DNA of 64,000 nucleotides, from positions 186,001 through 250,000 of the forward strand of contig NZ_JAOQJQ010000004.1 of the NCBI RefSeq assembly GCF_025566885.1, in the 5' to 3' direction. The position numbers and the translations under genes are program-made. Below are positions 37,876 through 45,867 of this stretch, one piece after another. Position 1 is the stretch's first letter. Every line of letters starts with the position of its first letter. The notes under the pieces are model-generated. The model saw only the letters and a program-made list of their open reading frames with translations, did not search any database and was not told the origin of the DNA. The stretch comes from Brotonthovivens ammoniilytica. GTDB taxonomy: Bacteria; Bacillota; Clostridia; Lachnospirales; Lachnospiraceae.

Positions 37876-38112
37876 TCAAAGGTGCGATTTGTTTCCTCGC
37901 ACATTTCGGTAGGTTGCTTTCTTTTCCACAGGTTTTGCCCGATAGGTGCATTTAGCAACATATTCCTGAAGGTAGGCAGAAGTGAAATATACGCACCCAT
38001 TCGGTACATATTGAATATAGGAAATCAAACCGCTGTTTCTGGCTTCATCCAAGGTGGCAAGGCTGATTCCCAACAGTTTTGCCGCCTCCTTACGAGTAAT
38101 CAGCTTTTCCAT
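37876..38112 (-). CDS. Excisionase-like helix-turn-helix protein
   Basis: A 78-residue MerR/Xis-type DNA-binding protein (TRKEAAKLLGISLATLDEAR, then a short wing and a basic tail RAKPVEKKATYRN). Such proteins bend DNA at element ends and bias the integrase to excision. The start was set at the ATG at 38112; an in-frame TTG lies two codons earlier. It is located between MazF and the inner integrase, and its last 14 bases recur before the outer integrase. Confidence 0.85.
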   Translation of the reverse strand: MEKLITRKEAAKLLGISLATLDEARNSGLISYIQYVPNGCVYFTSAYLQEYVAKCTYRAKPVEKKATYRNVRGNKSHL

Positions 38113-38121
38113 ATCCAATCT

Positions 38122-38652
38122 TCACTTCCTTTCCTTCTTTTTTACTACTTCATAATCAAAACCGGGCCGCTGGCCGCAGTAGGTGCAGATGTCCTTTTCC
38201 ACCCGGCCAGGGTGGACCCGGCGCAAATAATAAGAGCCTGTGCCGTAGAAGTTATTGGCACAGGCCGGACAAAGGCACATGATTAAATTTTTCGACGTTT
38301 CTTCAATCAATCCCACGCTGACTGCCAGAGCGCGGTTGAGCCGGCGGATATGCTGTTCCTCCAGATGTCCGATGTACGTTTCCAGCCGTCTTTTATCAAT
38401 GGTGCGGAGCTGCTCCATCAGCACCAGAGAAGGCAGCTCCAGGCCGTTCTCTGCTTTGAGAAGGTAATGAGTGGGCAGCTTGGCCTTGGCGTCCACTTTG
38501 CTGGATATGGCTGCCACAATGACCGTGGGGCTGTGCTTGTTTCCAGTATCGTTCTGAATAATAAGGACAGGGCGATACCCTTCCTGTTCGGAGCCGATTC
38601 CCCGGCCCAGATCGGCATAGTACATATCGCCGCGCAGATATGTCTTATTCAT
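38122..38652 (-). CDS. MazF/PemK-type protein with C-terminal zinc ribbon
   Basis: A 176-residue protein. The N-terminal ~115 residues have the MazF/PemK fold signature (RGDMYYADLGRGIGSEQ, YRPVLIIQNDTGNKHSPTV, LMEQLRTIDKRRL), a family of sequence-specific mRNA endoribonucleases. The C-terminal part has two CxxC pairs (CPACANNF, CTYCGQRP), a likely zinc ribbon not found in ordinary MazF. No antitoxin-type gene is adjacent; neighbours are the excisionase and a non-coding region. The frame extends upstream, but GGGAGG before the ATG at 38652 and the family start MNKTYLRGDMY fix the beginning. It may act in element control rather than as a toxin. Confidence 0.85.
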   Translation of the reverse strand: MNKTYLRGDMYYADLGRGIGSEQEGYRPVLIIQNDTGNKHSPTVIVAAISSKVDAKAKLPTHYLLKAENGLELPSLVLMEQLRTIDKRRLETYIGHLEEQHIRRLNRALAVSVGLIEETSKNLIMCLCPACANNFYGTGSYYLRRVHPGRVEKDICTYCGQRPGFDYEVVKKKERK

Positions 38653-39212
38653 GTCTATGACCTCCCTTTGAAATGCAGGCGGCAGGTGCCGCCTATGTAG
38701 AGCCGGACAGCAGAACAGAATGAAGGCCAGGGAGAGATAAAACAATCCTCCTGTTTTCATTGGCCCGTCCTGCTGTACGGCCCGTATTTCAAAGTGTTCC
38801 TATTTGTCCTCGACACCCCGGAACACTGCGGGAAGTCATCAAACGGCTGGCGGCTCACCAGCTCCACGGGGAATCTCACCCCTCGCGTGGTTCTCACGCA
38901 ACCGCCCCCATTGCCTGCGACGGATCACGGCGGCAAACCGCTTCAACGCTCGGACGTTAGGCTGGACGGGAGTATCATTGTCCCCGCTGCTGGTTATGGC
39001 CGTACCGGGAGCCGCCCGGTACTGGCAGCCTGCTGTTTCTCGCTCCTTGCCTGGAAGAACAAACCAAAGACCTACAATCTCTTTTTTCGGTGGTGTCTCG
39101 TTGTTTTCTCCCGGCAGATCACTGCGCAGCCGCTACCTGGGCTTTGGCTTTCGCCAAAGCAGCGGGAATGTGCCTGATGAATGGGTATGCAGTTTTCAAG
39201 GTGCCATGAGGC
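38653..39212 (-). other. Long non-coding region dense with hairpins; candidate structured RNA
   Basis: About 560 bp between the sigma-factor terminator and the MazF gene with no convincing gene. On the minus strand it has GCTTTGGC-GAAA-GCCAAAGC (39141-39160, perfect 8-bp stem, GNRA tetraloop) inside a CCGCT/AGCGG helix, GTACCGGG-cggct-CCCGGTAC (39002-39022), and smaller GCGTG/CACGC, GGGG/CCCC and TGTTCC/GGAACA helices toward 38800. It could be a structured RNA, an element-end protein-binding region, or decayed coding sequence. Open frames on the plus strand lack ribosome-binding sites. Confidence 0.4.
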
Positions 39213-39215
39213 CAT

Positions 39216-39258
39216 AAAAAGAACCTCTCACCCTATTTGCCGTTGGGTGAGAGGTTCT
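39216..39258 (-). terminator. Terminator of the sigma-like factor gene
   Basis: A 13-14-bp stem (GAACCTCTCACCC / GGGTGAGAGGTTC) is followed by TTTTTATGG on the minus strand, 15 bases after the stop. Confidence 0.85.
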
Positions 39259-39272
39259 ATAACCGCTAAAAC

Positions 39273-39725
39273 TTATTTTTCCAGAAAAATTTTTAGCTTT
39301 TTGAGGATTTTCATTTTCCTCTTATAAACGGCGGGCTGAGAAATGCCGAGTTCCACCGCCAGCTCGCTCTCCTTGCGCTCATCAAAGAATAATGCCTGGA
39401 TCAGCGCACGTTCTTCTGGGGTAAGCAGGGAAAGCGCGGTATGTAGCCTGTCCACTTCCAGCTTGTGGAGCACCACGCTCTCCACGCTTTCCTGCTCATC
39501 GGAGAATTGCCGGGCATTTTCATCCACCAGCCGGTCCAAAGAATCTTCGCGGCTGGGGATGATCTGCACCACTTGGCCCTCCTTTCCGAGAACGAACCGC
39601 TCGGTTTTCAAATCGTTCTCAAAATAGCGCATTTTCCGGTCGCCCTGCATATAGGCCCGGTACACTTCATCCGTGACCTCGACAAATTGGCCGCGAATCC
39701 ATATTCTTTTTTTATCAGCGTCCAC
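39273..39725 (-). CDS. Sigma-70-like regulatory protein of the element
   Basis: A 150-residue protein whose last 65 residues form a sigma region-4 helix-turn-helix (LLTPEERALIQALFFDER, then ELAVELGISQPAVYKRK). The N-terminal part has no clear region 2. Relatives in Tn916/Tn1549-like elements act in regulation of transfer. The start is a GTG with GGAGGG 8 bases upstream. A perfect 10-bp hairpin (39744-39769) lies four bases before that RBS. Confidence 0.82.
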   Translation of the reverse strand: MDADKKRIWIRGQFVEVTDEVYRAYMQGDRKMRYFENDLKTERFVLGKEGQVVQIIPSREDSLDRLVDENARQFSDEQESVESVVLHKLEVDRLHTALSLLTPEERALIQALFFDERKESELAVELGISQPAVYKRKMKILKKLKIFLEK

Positions 39726-39743
39726 GCTGTTTTCCCTCCGATC

Positions 39744-40069
39744 AGTCTGAATTGCGAGAAATTCAGACTGGCCGGCGGTCCCCTACAACGTGAAAATGGG
39801 GTTTCTCTATATTGAAAAACGCACCTGCAGAATGGGGTATTCCCCCAAACAGCAAGTGCGTTTCTTTTTAGTTCGTATAAATCATGGCATGATGGTTCAG
39901 TGCGAAGGGCATAGTATCCCGCTGAAAAACGGGAAGTTTTTTTGACCGTACACCGTCAAGCAGGCGGCCTACGACATAGAATCATACTCGCTGCTTCTAA
40001 TAAGCAGCGGTGCGAAGGATGACCAACGCATGAAATATCCCTCCAGGCCAAAACGTGGTCTGGAGGGAT
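39744..40069. promoter_or_regulatory. Hairpin-rich control region between sigma-like and XRE genes
   Basis: The 514-bp gap 39726-40239 has no gene but at least five strong inverted repeats: AGTCTGAATT/AATTCAGACT (39744-39769), AAACGCAC/GTGCGTTT with an inner GGGG/CCCC (39816-39863, T-rich on both sides), TCCCG/CGGGA plus seven T (39917-39943), CGCTGCTT/AAGCAGCG (39989-40009) and a 13-bp stem at 40037-40069. GTGCGAAGG occurs twice (39900, 40010). A TTGACA at 40110-40115 overlaps a GGCCAG/CTGGTC operator-like pair just before the XRE gene. Confidence 0.5.
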
Positions 40070-40239
40070 GGGCATGACAAACCAACCTGCCAAAACCTCG
40101 TTTTTTTTATTGACAGGGCCAGTTATACGATCCTGGTCAGTTCACTTTTATCCGCACTATCAGTTCTCTAAAATTTGAACTGCTATGCCATTATAAATCT
40201 GGCATAAATCCGTAAAATAGAAGGAGAGGTGAACTGAAA

Positions 40240-40572
40240 GTGCAGAATGAACATGAAATGCTTGGCGAGATCATCAAGAATGCCCGCATGAAAGCAGATA
40301 TTACGGTCGAAGATCTGGCAGCCAAGGTCGGAGTAGGCGAGAGATTTATATATCGTATCGAGAACGAAGGCAAAAAGCCCAGCTACGACATCCTGTACAA
40401 GCTGATTCGGGAGCTGTCCATTTTACCCGATCAGATTTTCTTCCCGGAAAAGAAGATTGAGGATTCTGAAATGGAAAGCCTTGTCCGTATGCTGTATAAC
40501 TGCGATGAGCGTTCTATGCAGATCATCAAGGCGACAGTTAGAGCGGCCTTGGATAGCCAGCCCAAAGAGTGA
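40240..40572 (+). CDS. XRE-family transcriptional regulator
   Basis: A 110-residue Cro/CI-type repressor. The helix-turn-helix is MKADITVEDLAAKVGVGERF then IYRIENEGKKPSYDIL, and a short helical tail follows. Start at a GTG with AAGGAGAGG about 10 bases upstream; an ATG six codons later is an alternative. It is one of the few plus-strand genes of the element. It diverges from the sigma-like gene across the hairpin-rich region, which fits a role as the element's transfer repressor. Confidence 0.85.
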   Translation: MQNEHEMLGEIIKNARMKADITVEDLAAKVGVGERFIYRIENEGKKPSYDILYKLIRELSILPDQIFFPEKKIEDSEMESLVRMLYNCDERSMQIIKATVRAALDSQPKE

Positions 40573-40575
40573 AAA

Positions 40576-40618
40576 AGAGCCGATGTCCGTGGGAAATTCT
40601 CACGGGTTCATCGGCTCT
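40576..40618 (+). terminator. Terminator between convergent XRE and KTR genes
   Basis: A 10-bp perfect stem (AGAGCCGATG / CATCGGCTCT) with a further inner CGTG/CACG pairing. It has A-rich and T-rich flanks and serves the two convergent genes. Confidence 0.7.
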
Positions 40619-40622
40619 GCGT

Positions 40623-40790
40623 CTATGCGTCTGGCTCTTTGATGACAACGATGTGTAGCTGTTTCGCCTGAATCAAGCTCTTTCGTTTGCACTTCGGGCA
40701 GTAGAGAGGATAATTGATTAAAACCGTATCCTCCCTGATTCGATCACGGGTTCCGCAGACGGGACAATAAACCCATTCTGTTTGCTGCAT
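40623..40790 (-). CDS. Cysteine-rich KTR-type zinc-ribbon protein
   Basis: A 55-residue protein with two CxxC knuckles (YCPVCGTRD and YCPKCKRKS) resembling the cysteine-rich KTR proteins of Tn916/Tn1549-type elements. Function unknown; probably a small zinc-binding nucleic-acid or protein-binding module. The ATG at 40790 was chosen since GGAGGT lies 7 bases upstream; an earlier in-frame ATG would include that RBS. Confidence 0.85.
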   Translation of the reverse strand: MQQTEWVYCPVCGTRDRIREDTVLINYPLYCPKCKRKSLIQAKQLHIVVIKEPDA

Positions 40791-40921
40791 GGGAACCACC
40801 TCCATTCTCTTGTTTCCAAGACATGGCTGAGGACTTGCTACTCTGCAAGCCCGTCGGCGTGTCTTTTCTATTTAATCTTCATTTTTCCTCCCATAAGTTA
40901 GCCATTAAAAATTTATCCAGG

Positions 40922-41293
40922 TTAATCTTGTTTCTGTGTTGCTGTCTCTTTCAGCCGTGAGAAACTTTCGTCGCTGATGTTGTGTTCAATCCGGCAGGCG
41001 TCGGCCTCCGCAGTCTTGGGGTCAATACCTGCGGCGATAAGCTGTTCAGTAAAAAAACAGTGACGCTCATAGATTTTCTTGGCTGTTTCTTGTCCTAAAT
41101 CTGTGAGTAAAAGAAAACTGTGATCATCCATTGTAAGGAAACCACCATCTTTTAGGACAGTCATTGCCCGCCAGACGCTTGGTTTGCTAACATTTAATTG
41201 TCGAGCTATATCAACAGAGCGCACCTCAATTTGTTTTTTAGCTACTATTAAAACTGCCTCTAAATAGTCCTCCATAGATGATGTTAAGGGCAT
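40922..41293 (-). CDS. DtxR/MntR-family metal-dependent repressor
   Basis: A 123-residue metalloregulator: winged helix (SVDIARQLNVSKPSVWRAM) and a metal-binding dimerisation domain, without the C-terminal SH3-like domain. Ligand positions are mixed: SMEDYLEA matches the Asp/Glu of MntR, but ACRIEH has the Cys-x-x-Glu-His of iron-type DtxR. This points to Fe2+ or Mn2+ sensing without settling which. It is the last gene of the cargo operon, 38 bases after the S component, with AAGGAGG before the ATG, so metal status probably controls the transporters. Confidence 0.9.
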   Translation of the reverse strand: MPLTSSMEDYLEAVLIVAKKQIEVRSVDIARQLNVSKPSVWRAMTVLKDGGFLTMDDHSFLLLTDLGQETAKKIYERHCFFTEQLIAAGIDPKTAEADACRIEHNISDESFSRLKETATQKQD

Positions 41294-41331
41294 AATGGTA
41301 CACCTCCTTCTGACACATATAATTACTTCAT

Positions 41332-41919
41332 TTACACCATACCTGCTTTTTTGAAATGCTTCTTGAGCAGTTTCTTAGCGATGAGCGCGCCAACAAAGGC
41401 GCAAATTGCAACAACGACAAGCATTATGATAGCTGTTACAGGTGATACTAACGTTTGCAAAATTCCCAAATAACTTTCGCCAAACATTCCCGCATACTGC
41501 TCAAGTGTTTGATTTGAGAAAAACAAGAAGGGAATATATGTACCACTGAATGCTGCTAAAACCATATAAATGATATAACTGAACGTAAGTGTTTTTCCAT
41601 TAGTGCAACCTGTTTTCCACGCGATCAACGCAGAAATAATGCCAGCAATAATGCAGCAAATTATCATGGGCGGATAAAATCCATAAATGCCTGTTACCGC
41701 ACAAAAAATGAACAGTGCCCACGGTTTCTTAGTCTTAGCTGCTACAAGGAAATATGTAATAGCTGCCAATAATGACCACAATGGACTTACCACTAACATC
41801 GTGTAGGGAGAAAAAGATAGGAACGCACAAATGATATAGATAACAAGTGCGCACAAAGATAAAAGAGCTGTGACGATCAAATCCTTTACTTGAAATCCTT
41901 TTTTGTTTTCGGTTTGCAT
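41332..41919 (-). CDS. ECF transporter S component (MptD/Trep_Strep type)
   Basis: A 195-residue membrane protein with about five or six hydrophobic segments, resembling the MptD (Trep_Strep) family of substrate-binding S components. It would bind the cargo molecule and hand it to the EcfT-EcfA module encoded just upstream. AAGGAGG precedes the ATG at 41919; an upstream in-frame ATG lies inside the ecfT gene end. The substrate of this family is not established as far as I know. Confidence 0.82.
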   Translation of the reverse strand: MQTENKKGFQVKDLIVTALLSLCALVIYIICAFLSFSPYTMLVVSPLWSLLAAITYFLVAAKTKKPWALFIFCAVTGIYGFYPPMIICCIIAGIISALIAWKTGCTNGKTLTFSYIIYMVLAAFSGTYIPFLFFSNQTLEQYAGMFGESYLGILQTLVSPVTAIIMLVVVAICAFVGALIAKKLLKKHFKKAGMV

Positions 41920-41933
41920 GAAATAAATCCTCC

Positions 41934-42641
41934 TTAAAATGATATTGGTTGGAACGATGTCCATATGATAACCGCAAAAAGAGCAAGCATACCTATCAAC
42001 AAAATACTATCTCTTAAGCGGAAATCAACTAATATATAGTGAGTTTTTTCACAAGGATAGCTGATGCCTCGCGTTTCCGCTGATGCGGATAATTCTGTCG
42101 CCGTCATCAGAAGGCGCATAAGTATAGGGACTAAAAAGCCTTCGTATGTCTGCGCCGGATGACTTACTATTCTCCAAAAAGACAATCCCACGCCCCTCGT
42201 TTTCATCCCTTGTTTTATATAAAGCACATCTTGTTTCAAAGATGGAAGAAATCTCAATATGATAGCCACTGGTATCACAATTGCTTGAGGGATATGACTT
42301 GCCTGAAGCGCTGCTATCAATTCCGATATTTCCGTAGTCTGAAATAGAATATTCAAAGCAAGTGCAATAGTCAAAATTCTTAGTAAAAAGAATGTTATCA
42401 CGGAAGATAAATGAATTGGAAGGACTTGCGCCAACATAAGCAGAACTATATAAACTATTGCAACTTTGATACTTGTTTTCCAAAGTCCACTTAGCAAAGC
42501 AAACAGGCAAACGACGCCAAAGAGTAACAAGCCTGTTAAGCCTCCACCCAAAGCAAACGCCAAAGCTGATGTCAATAGAATCAACAGAAGTTTTATGCGA
42601 GAATCGTAATATACTCCATGCTTTCTCAATTTATTCACCAC
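41934..42641 (-). CDS. ECF transporter transmembrane component (EcfT/CbiQ family)
   Basis: A 235-residue membrane protein with five or so TM segments and the coupling-helix region typical of EcfT (AETRGISYP and the upstream MKTRGVG, both Ala-x-x-Arg-Gly-like). It links the S component to the ATPase. Two consecutive GTG codons can serve as start; GGAGG in the end of ecfA lies just upstream. It overlaps ecfA by 11 bases. Confidence 0.88.
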   Translation of the reverse strand: MVNKLRKHGVYYDSRIKLLLILLTSALAFALGGGLTGLLLFGVVCLFALLSGLWKTSIKVAIVYIVLLMLAQVLPIHLSSVITFFLLRILTIALALNILFQTTEISELIAALQASHIPQAIVIPVAIILRFLPSLKQDVLYIKQGMKTRGVGLSFWRIVSHPAQTYEGFLVPILMRLLMTATELSASAETRGISYPCEKTHYILVDFRLRDSILLIGMLALFAVIIWTSFQPISF

Positions 42642-44130
42642 CTTCCTCCACCATAAAATTCTTTACGATTTTGAAATTGTTTTGTTCCGTCATTTGTAAA
42701 TCATCTTTAATAATCCCTTCCTTCAAAAGCAAAGCGCGCGAGGCGGTCAGGCTGATAAACTCCAGATCATGCGTAATAATAAAGACCAGCTTTCCAGCCT
42801 CACGCATATAATTAACAGCATTGGCAACAGCGCACATATTATCCCAGTCTAACCCGCTTGTTGGTTCATCCAAAACGATGATTGGTTTTTCCGAAAGCAT
42901 TGCCGCTCCTATTGTCAGTCTCTGTTTTTGACCGCCTGATAAAGCATACGGATGGCAGTCTTTGAAGTTTTCCAGATGGAGCATTTTCAAAATTTGAGAC
43001 ACTTTTTCATCTATGCTTGGAATCCTTTTGTTTCCTAACCTCAATTCCTCCGTCACACTGTCTGTATAAAGCTGGTGATCTGCCTCCTGCATAACAAAGT
43101 ACACATAGTCGGATAATTTTTGTTGCTTCACATTCTTTCCATCAATGTAAAACGCACCTTGGCGGCAGCGAATCAAGCCAGACAAGATTTTCCCCAATGT
43201 TGTTTTCCCGCAACCATTTTCTCCAATCAAGGCAATCGTTTCGCCTTTGTAGGCTTCTAATGAAATGTTGTGAAGAAGTTCCGGCATGGCTTTATGCGAA
43301 AAGCTCAAATTTCTAATTTGGAGAAATACTTCCGAGCGGCAAATAGATTCTTTCCTTTCTATTTGTATTAAATCCAAATTTAACGGGCGAAGCCTTCTGT
43401 TGTGCATTTGGACAGCAGATAATTCTGCCATTTCCTCACCTGTTAATTCTTCGCAGATTTGACCATCCTCCATAATTAAAAAGCGATCTGCGAGTCCGTA
43501 TAAGTAAAACAATCTGTGTTCTGAAACAATAATCGTGTGTCCAGCGGCTTTCAAAGCAGAAAGAATCTCTCTTACCTGTAAGATTGTATGAATGTCTAAA
43601 TTAGCCGAAGGCTCATCCAGAACATAAATTTGTGGATTAAGAGTAGTCGCTGCGAGAAAAGCAACTTTTTGCCTTTCTCCACTGGACAGGGCAAAAATAT
43701 CTCTGTCTTTTAGGTTCTCCATATTCAGTGACTGAAAGGCGCTGTTAACACGTTTAACGATTTCTTTATGTGGAATTCCATAGTTTTCGCAGGCAAATGC
43801 AACTTCGCTGGAACTGTTTGTAGTAAAAAATTGACTGCGGGGATCTTGAAAAATTGAAGCAATCTCTTTGCCAGCCTCACCGGCGTCCGATTCTTTTATG
43901 GAACGTCCCAATACAATGACTTCGCCGGATAATCTGCCTTCAAAAAAGCGGGGAATCAAATTATTGATACACCTGGTTAATGTGGTCTTTCCACATCCGC
44001 TCTGCCCAGTAATAACAAGAAATTCTCCCGATTTTATGATAAGCTTTACATCCTTTAGACTTTCCTGAGACTGTCCTTCATACTGAAAAGAGGCATGTTC
44101 AAAAGATATAATTGGAAATTGTTTTTTCAT
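42631..44130 (-). CDS. ECF transporter double ATPase (EcfA1-EcfA2 fusion)
   Basis: A 499-residue protein with two complete ABC ATPase halves. Half 1 has Walker A GQSGCGKTT, signature LSSGERQK and Walker B IYVLDEPS; half 2 has GENGCGKTT, LSGGQKQR and IIVLDEPTSG. Most ECF systems use two separate ATPases, so this is the fused form. GAGGTG lies before the ATG at 44130, which is 11 bases after the previous stop. It powers the EcfT-S component pair. Confidence 0.92.
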   Translation of the reverse strand: MKKQFPIISFEHASFQYEGQSQESLKDVKLIIKSGEFLVITGQSGCGKTTLTRCINNLIPRFFEGRLSGEVIVLGRSIKESDAGEAGKEIASIFQDPRSQFFTTNSSSEVAFACENYGIPHKEIVKRVNSAFQSLNMENLKDRDIFALSSGERQKVAFLAATTLNPQIYVLDEPSANLDIHTILQVREILSALKAAGHTIIVSEHRLFYLYGLADRFLIMEDGQICEELTGEEMAELSAVQMHNRRLRPLNLDLIQIERKESICRSEVFLQIRNLSFSHKAMPELLHNISLEAYKGETIALIGENGCGKTTLGKILSGLIRCRQGAFYIDGKNVKQQKLSDYVYFVMQEADHQLYTDSVTEELRLGNKRIPSIDEKVSQILKMLHLENFKDCHPYALSGGQKQRLTIGAAMLSEKPIIVLDEPTSGLDWDNMCAVANAVNYMREAGKLVFIITHDLEFISLTASRALLLKEGIIKDDLQMTEQNNFKIVKNFMVEEGGE

Positions 44131-44141
44131 GGCAACACACC

Positions 44142-45866
44142 TCATAGCTTCCAACTGATGGATTTCTCCCTGCACTTCAAAAAAGTACGATAAATCCCTT
44201 CTTTTTCTGCTAATTCCTTATGGGTTCCCTTTTGAACAATATGGCCTTGATCAATGACAATAATTTGATCTGCCGTCCGAACAGTAGACAACCTGTGAGC
44301 GATAGAAATTAGTGTTTTATTTTTCGTCAATTCAAAAATTGCGTCCAAAAGAGCTTTTTCATTTTCCGGGTCTACGCTGGATGTCGCTTCATCCAAAATA
44401 ACGATGGGCGCGTCTTTCAATATCGCCCTTGCTATTGAAATTCTCTGTTTTTCTCCCCCAGACAAAGTGGAACCTGCTTCTCCTATCATTGTTTCATAGC
44501 CTTGTGGGAGCGCCTCTATAAAATCATGGCAGCGGGCCCTTTTAGCGGCCTCTACCACCTCCGCATGGGTCGCGTTAGGTTTTCCGAATTTGATGTTATT
44601 TTCAATCGTATCATTAAACAGATACACCTTTTGGAATACCATACTTACATATGATAAAAGGCTATCACAAGTAAATTCTTTTACATCGTGTCCTCCAATT
44701 TTAACACTTCCAGAATTTACGTCCCAAAATCTTGCAATCATATTACACAAAGTTGTTTTCCCTGAACCTGACGGCCCAACGATAGCACAAGTAGAGTTCT
44801 GTGGGATTTTCAAGGTGATTCCATCTAAAACCGGACGGCTGTCATAAGCGAAAATAACATCTTTCAGTTCAATCTCATATGATTTCAGGACAATATCCTT
44901 TCCGTCTCCATCTAAAACCGGTATATCTGAGATGAAATCCAGCCGATCCAACTGCGTAGCGAGCATTTTACTCAAAAAGGCCCCGTCATTCATCAATTCC
45001 AATTCCATGAACATTAAAAATGCACAGATGATAAATAAAAGGCAATAGGGCAATGTGATAACTCCCCACAAATAGAGCAAAGCTGACAATAAAAATAACA
45101 GGCAACTTGTAATCTTAAATACGGCTTCATACAGCTTCATAATTCCGGCAGTAGAAATTGTAACCGCTATATCGCTGCGACACTTATTTTCAAAGGCTTG
45201 ATCCACTTTTCCTTTTCCTTCTTTGCCTTTTCCGAATATGCGCAGAACAGAAATGCCTTTTATGTATTCTAATGCACTTCCCACCAACAATTCCTGAGCA
45301 TTTTGCATATCTTCCGTATGCGCGCCGGCCCGCTTTTTTATCTGGCCCAGTACAAGAATTCCCGCTAAAATTCCTGTTAAAGCCAAAAACCCAATCTGCC
45401 AGCAAAATATACCCAACATTAGCGTCATGGCAAGCGCCTGTACAAAACCTCCTACCAAAAATGTTAGTGCAAGCATACAATTCCCTTCCAGATCGGAAAT
45501 TGTTGTTGTCAATACTGTTTGTACGGTGCCGAGATTATTTTCTGTAAAATAGCCCATTGGTGCCCTTTTGAGCTGATTTCCAATCTCAAGACGCTTTTCC
45601 CGGAAAATCTCATATCCAGACGCACTCATTAGCACATCGCTTAGGTACTGAAACAAAAAGCGGCCCAAAACACTAAGTGCAACAATTCCAAATGCCTGTA
45701 AAATGACAGTCTCTGTTAAGTGTTCGATATTCAACATTACCAATAGCACAGCAAAAAATACAAAGGCGGCGCAGCAGGATTTCAGAGCATTGAAGATCAG
45801 TCCGGCAATTACACGGGGACGATATTTCCCAGATAACCGTAAAATCCTTTTTATAATTGAAAACAT
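44142..45866 (-). CDS. ABC transporter, fused permease-ATPase (YbtP/Q- or IrtA/B-like), subunit 2
   Basis: A 574-residue half-transporter with an N-terminal six-TM exporter-fold domain and a C-terminal ATPase: Walker A GPSGSGKTT, signature LSGGEKQR, Walker B VILDEATSSVD, H-loop IAHRLST. With its neighbour it forms a heterodimer. Exporter-fold pairs next to siderophore genes (YbtPQ, IrtAB) are importers of iron-siderophores, so direction cannot be deduced from fold. It starts one base after the stop of subunit 1. Confidence 0.9.
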   Translation of the reverse strand: MFSIIKRILRLSGKYRPRVIAGLIFNALKSCCAAFVFFAVLLVMLNIEHLTETVILQAFGIVALSVLGRFLFQYLSDVLMSASGYEIFREKRLEIGNQLKRAPMGYFTENNLGTVQTVLTTTISDLEGNCMLALTFLVGGFVQALAMTLMLGIFCWQIGFLALTGILAGILVLGQIKKRAGAHTEDMQNAQELLVGSALEYIKGISVLRIFGKGKEGKGKVDQAFENKCRSDIAVTISTAGIMKLYEAVFKITSCLLFLLSALLYLWGVITLPYCLLFIICAFLMFMELELMNDGAFLSKMLATQLDRLDFISDIPVLDGDGKDIVLKSYEIELKDVIFAYDSRPVLDGITLKIPQNSTCAIVGPSGSGKTTLCNMIARFWDVNSGSVKIGGHDVKEFTCDSLLSYVSMVFQKVYLFNDTIENNIKFGKPNATHAEVVEAAKRARCHDFIEALPQGYETMIGEAGSTLSGGEKQRISIARAILKDAPIVILDEATSSVDPENEKALLDAIFELTKNKTLISIAHRLSTVRTADQIIVIDQGHIVQKGTHKELAEKEGIYRTFLKCREKSISWKL

Positions 45867-45867
45867 A

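Noticed and set aside
38653..39212. Group II intron
   Set aside because: No GTGYG-type 5' end, no recognisable domain V and no reverse transcriptase gene.
38760..39217. Plus-strand proteins in the non-coding block (for example 38794-39177 and 38804-39217)
   Set aside because: No RBS, low-complexity Pro/Arg/Ser-rich translations in two overlapping frames, and dense perfect hairpins; more likely non-coding.
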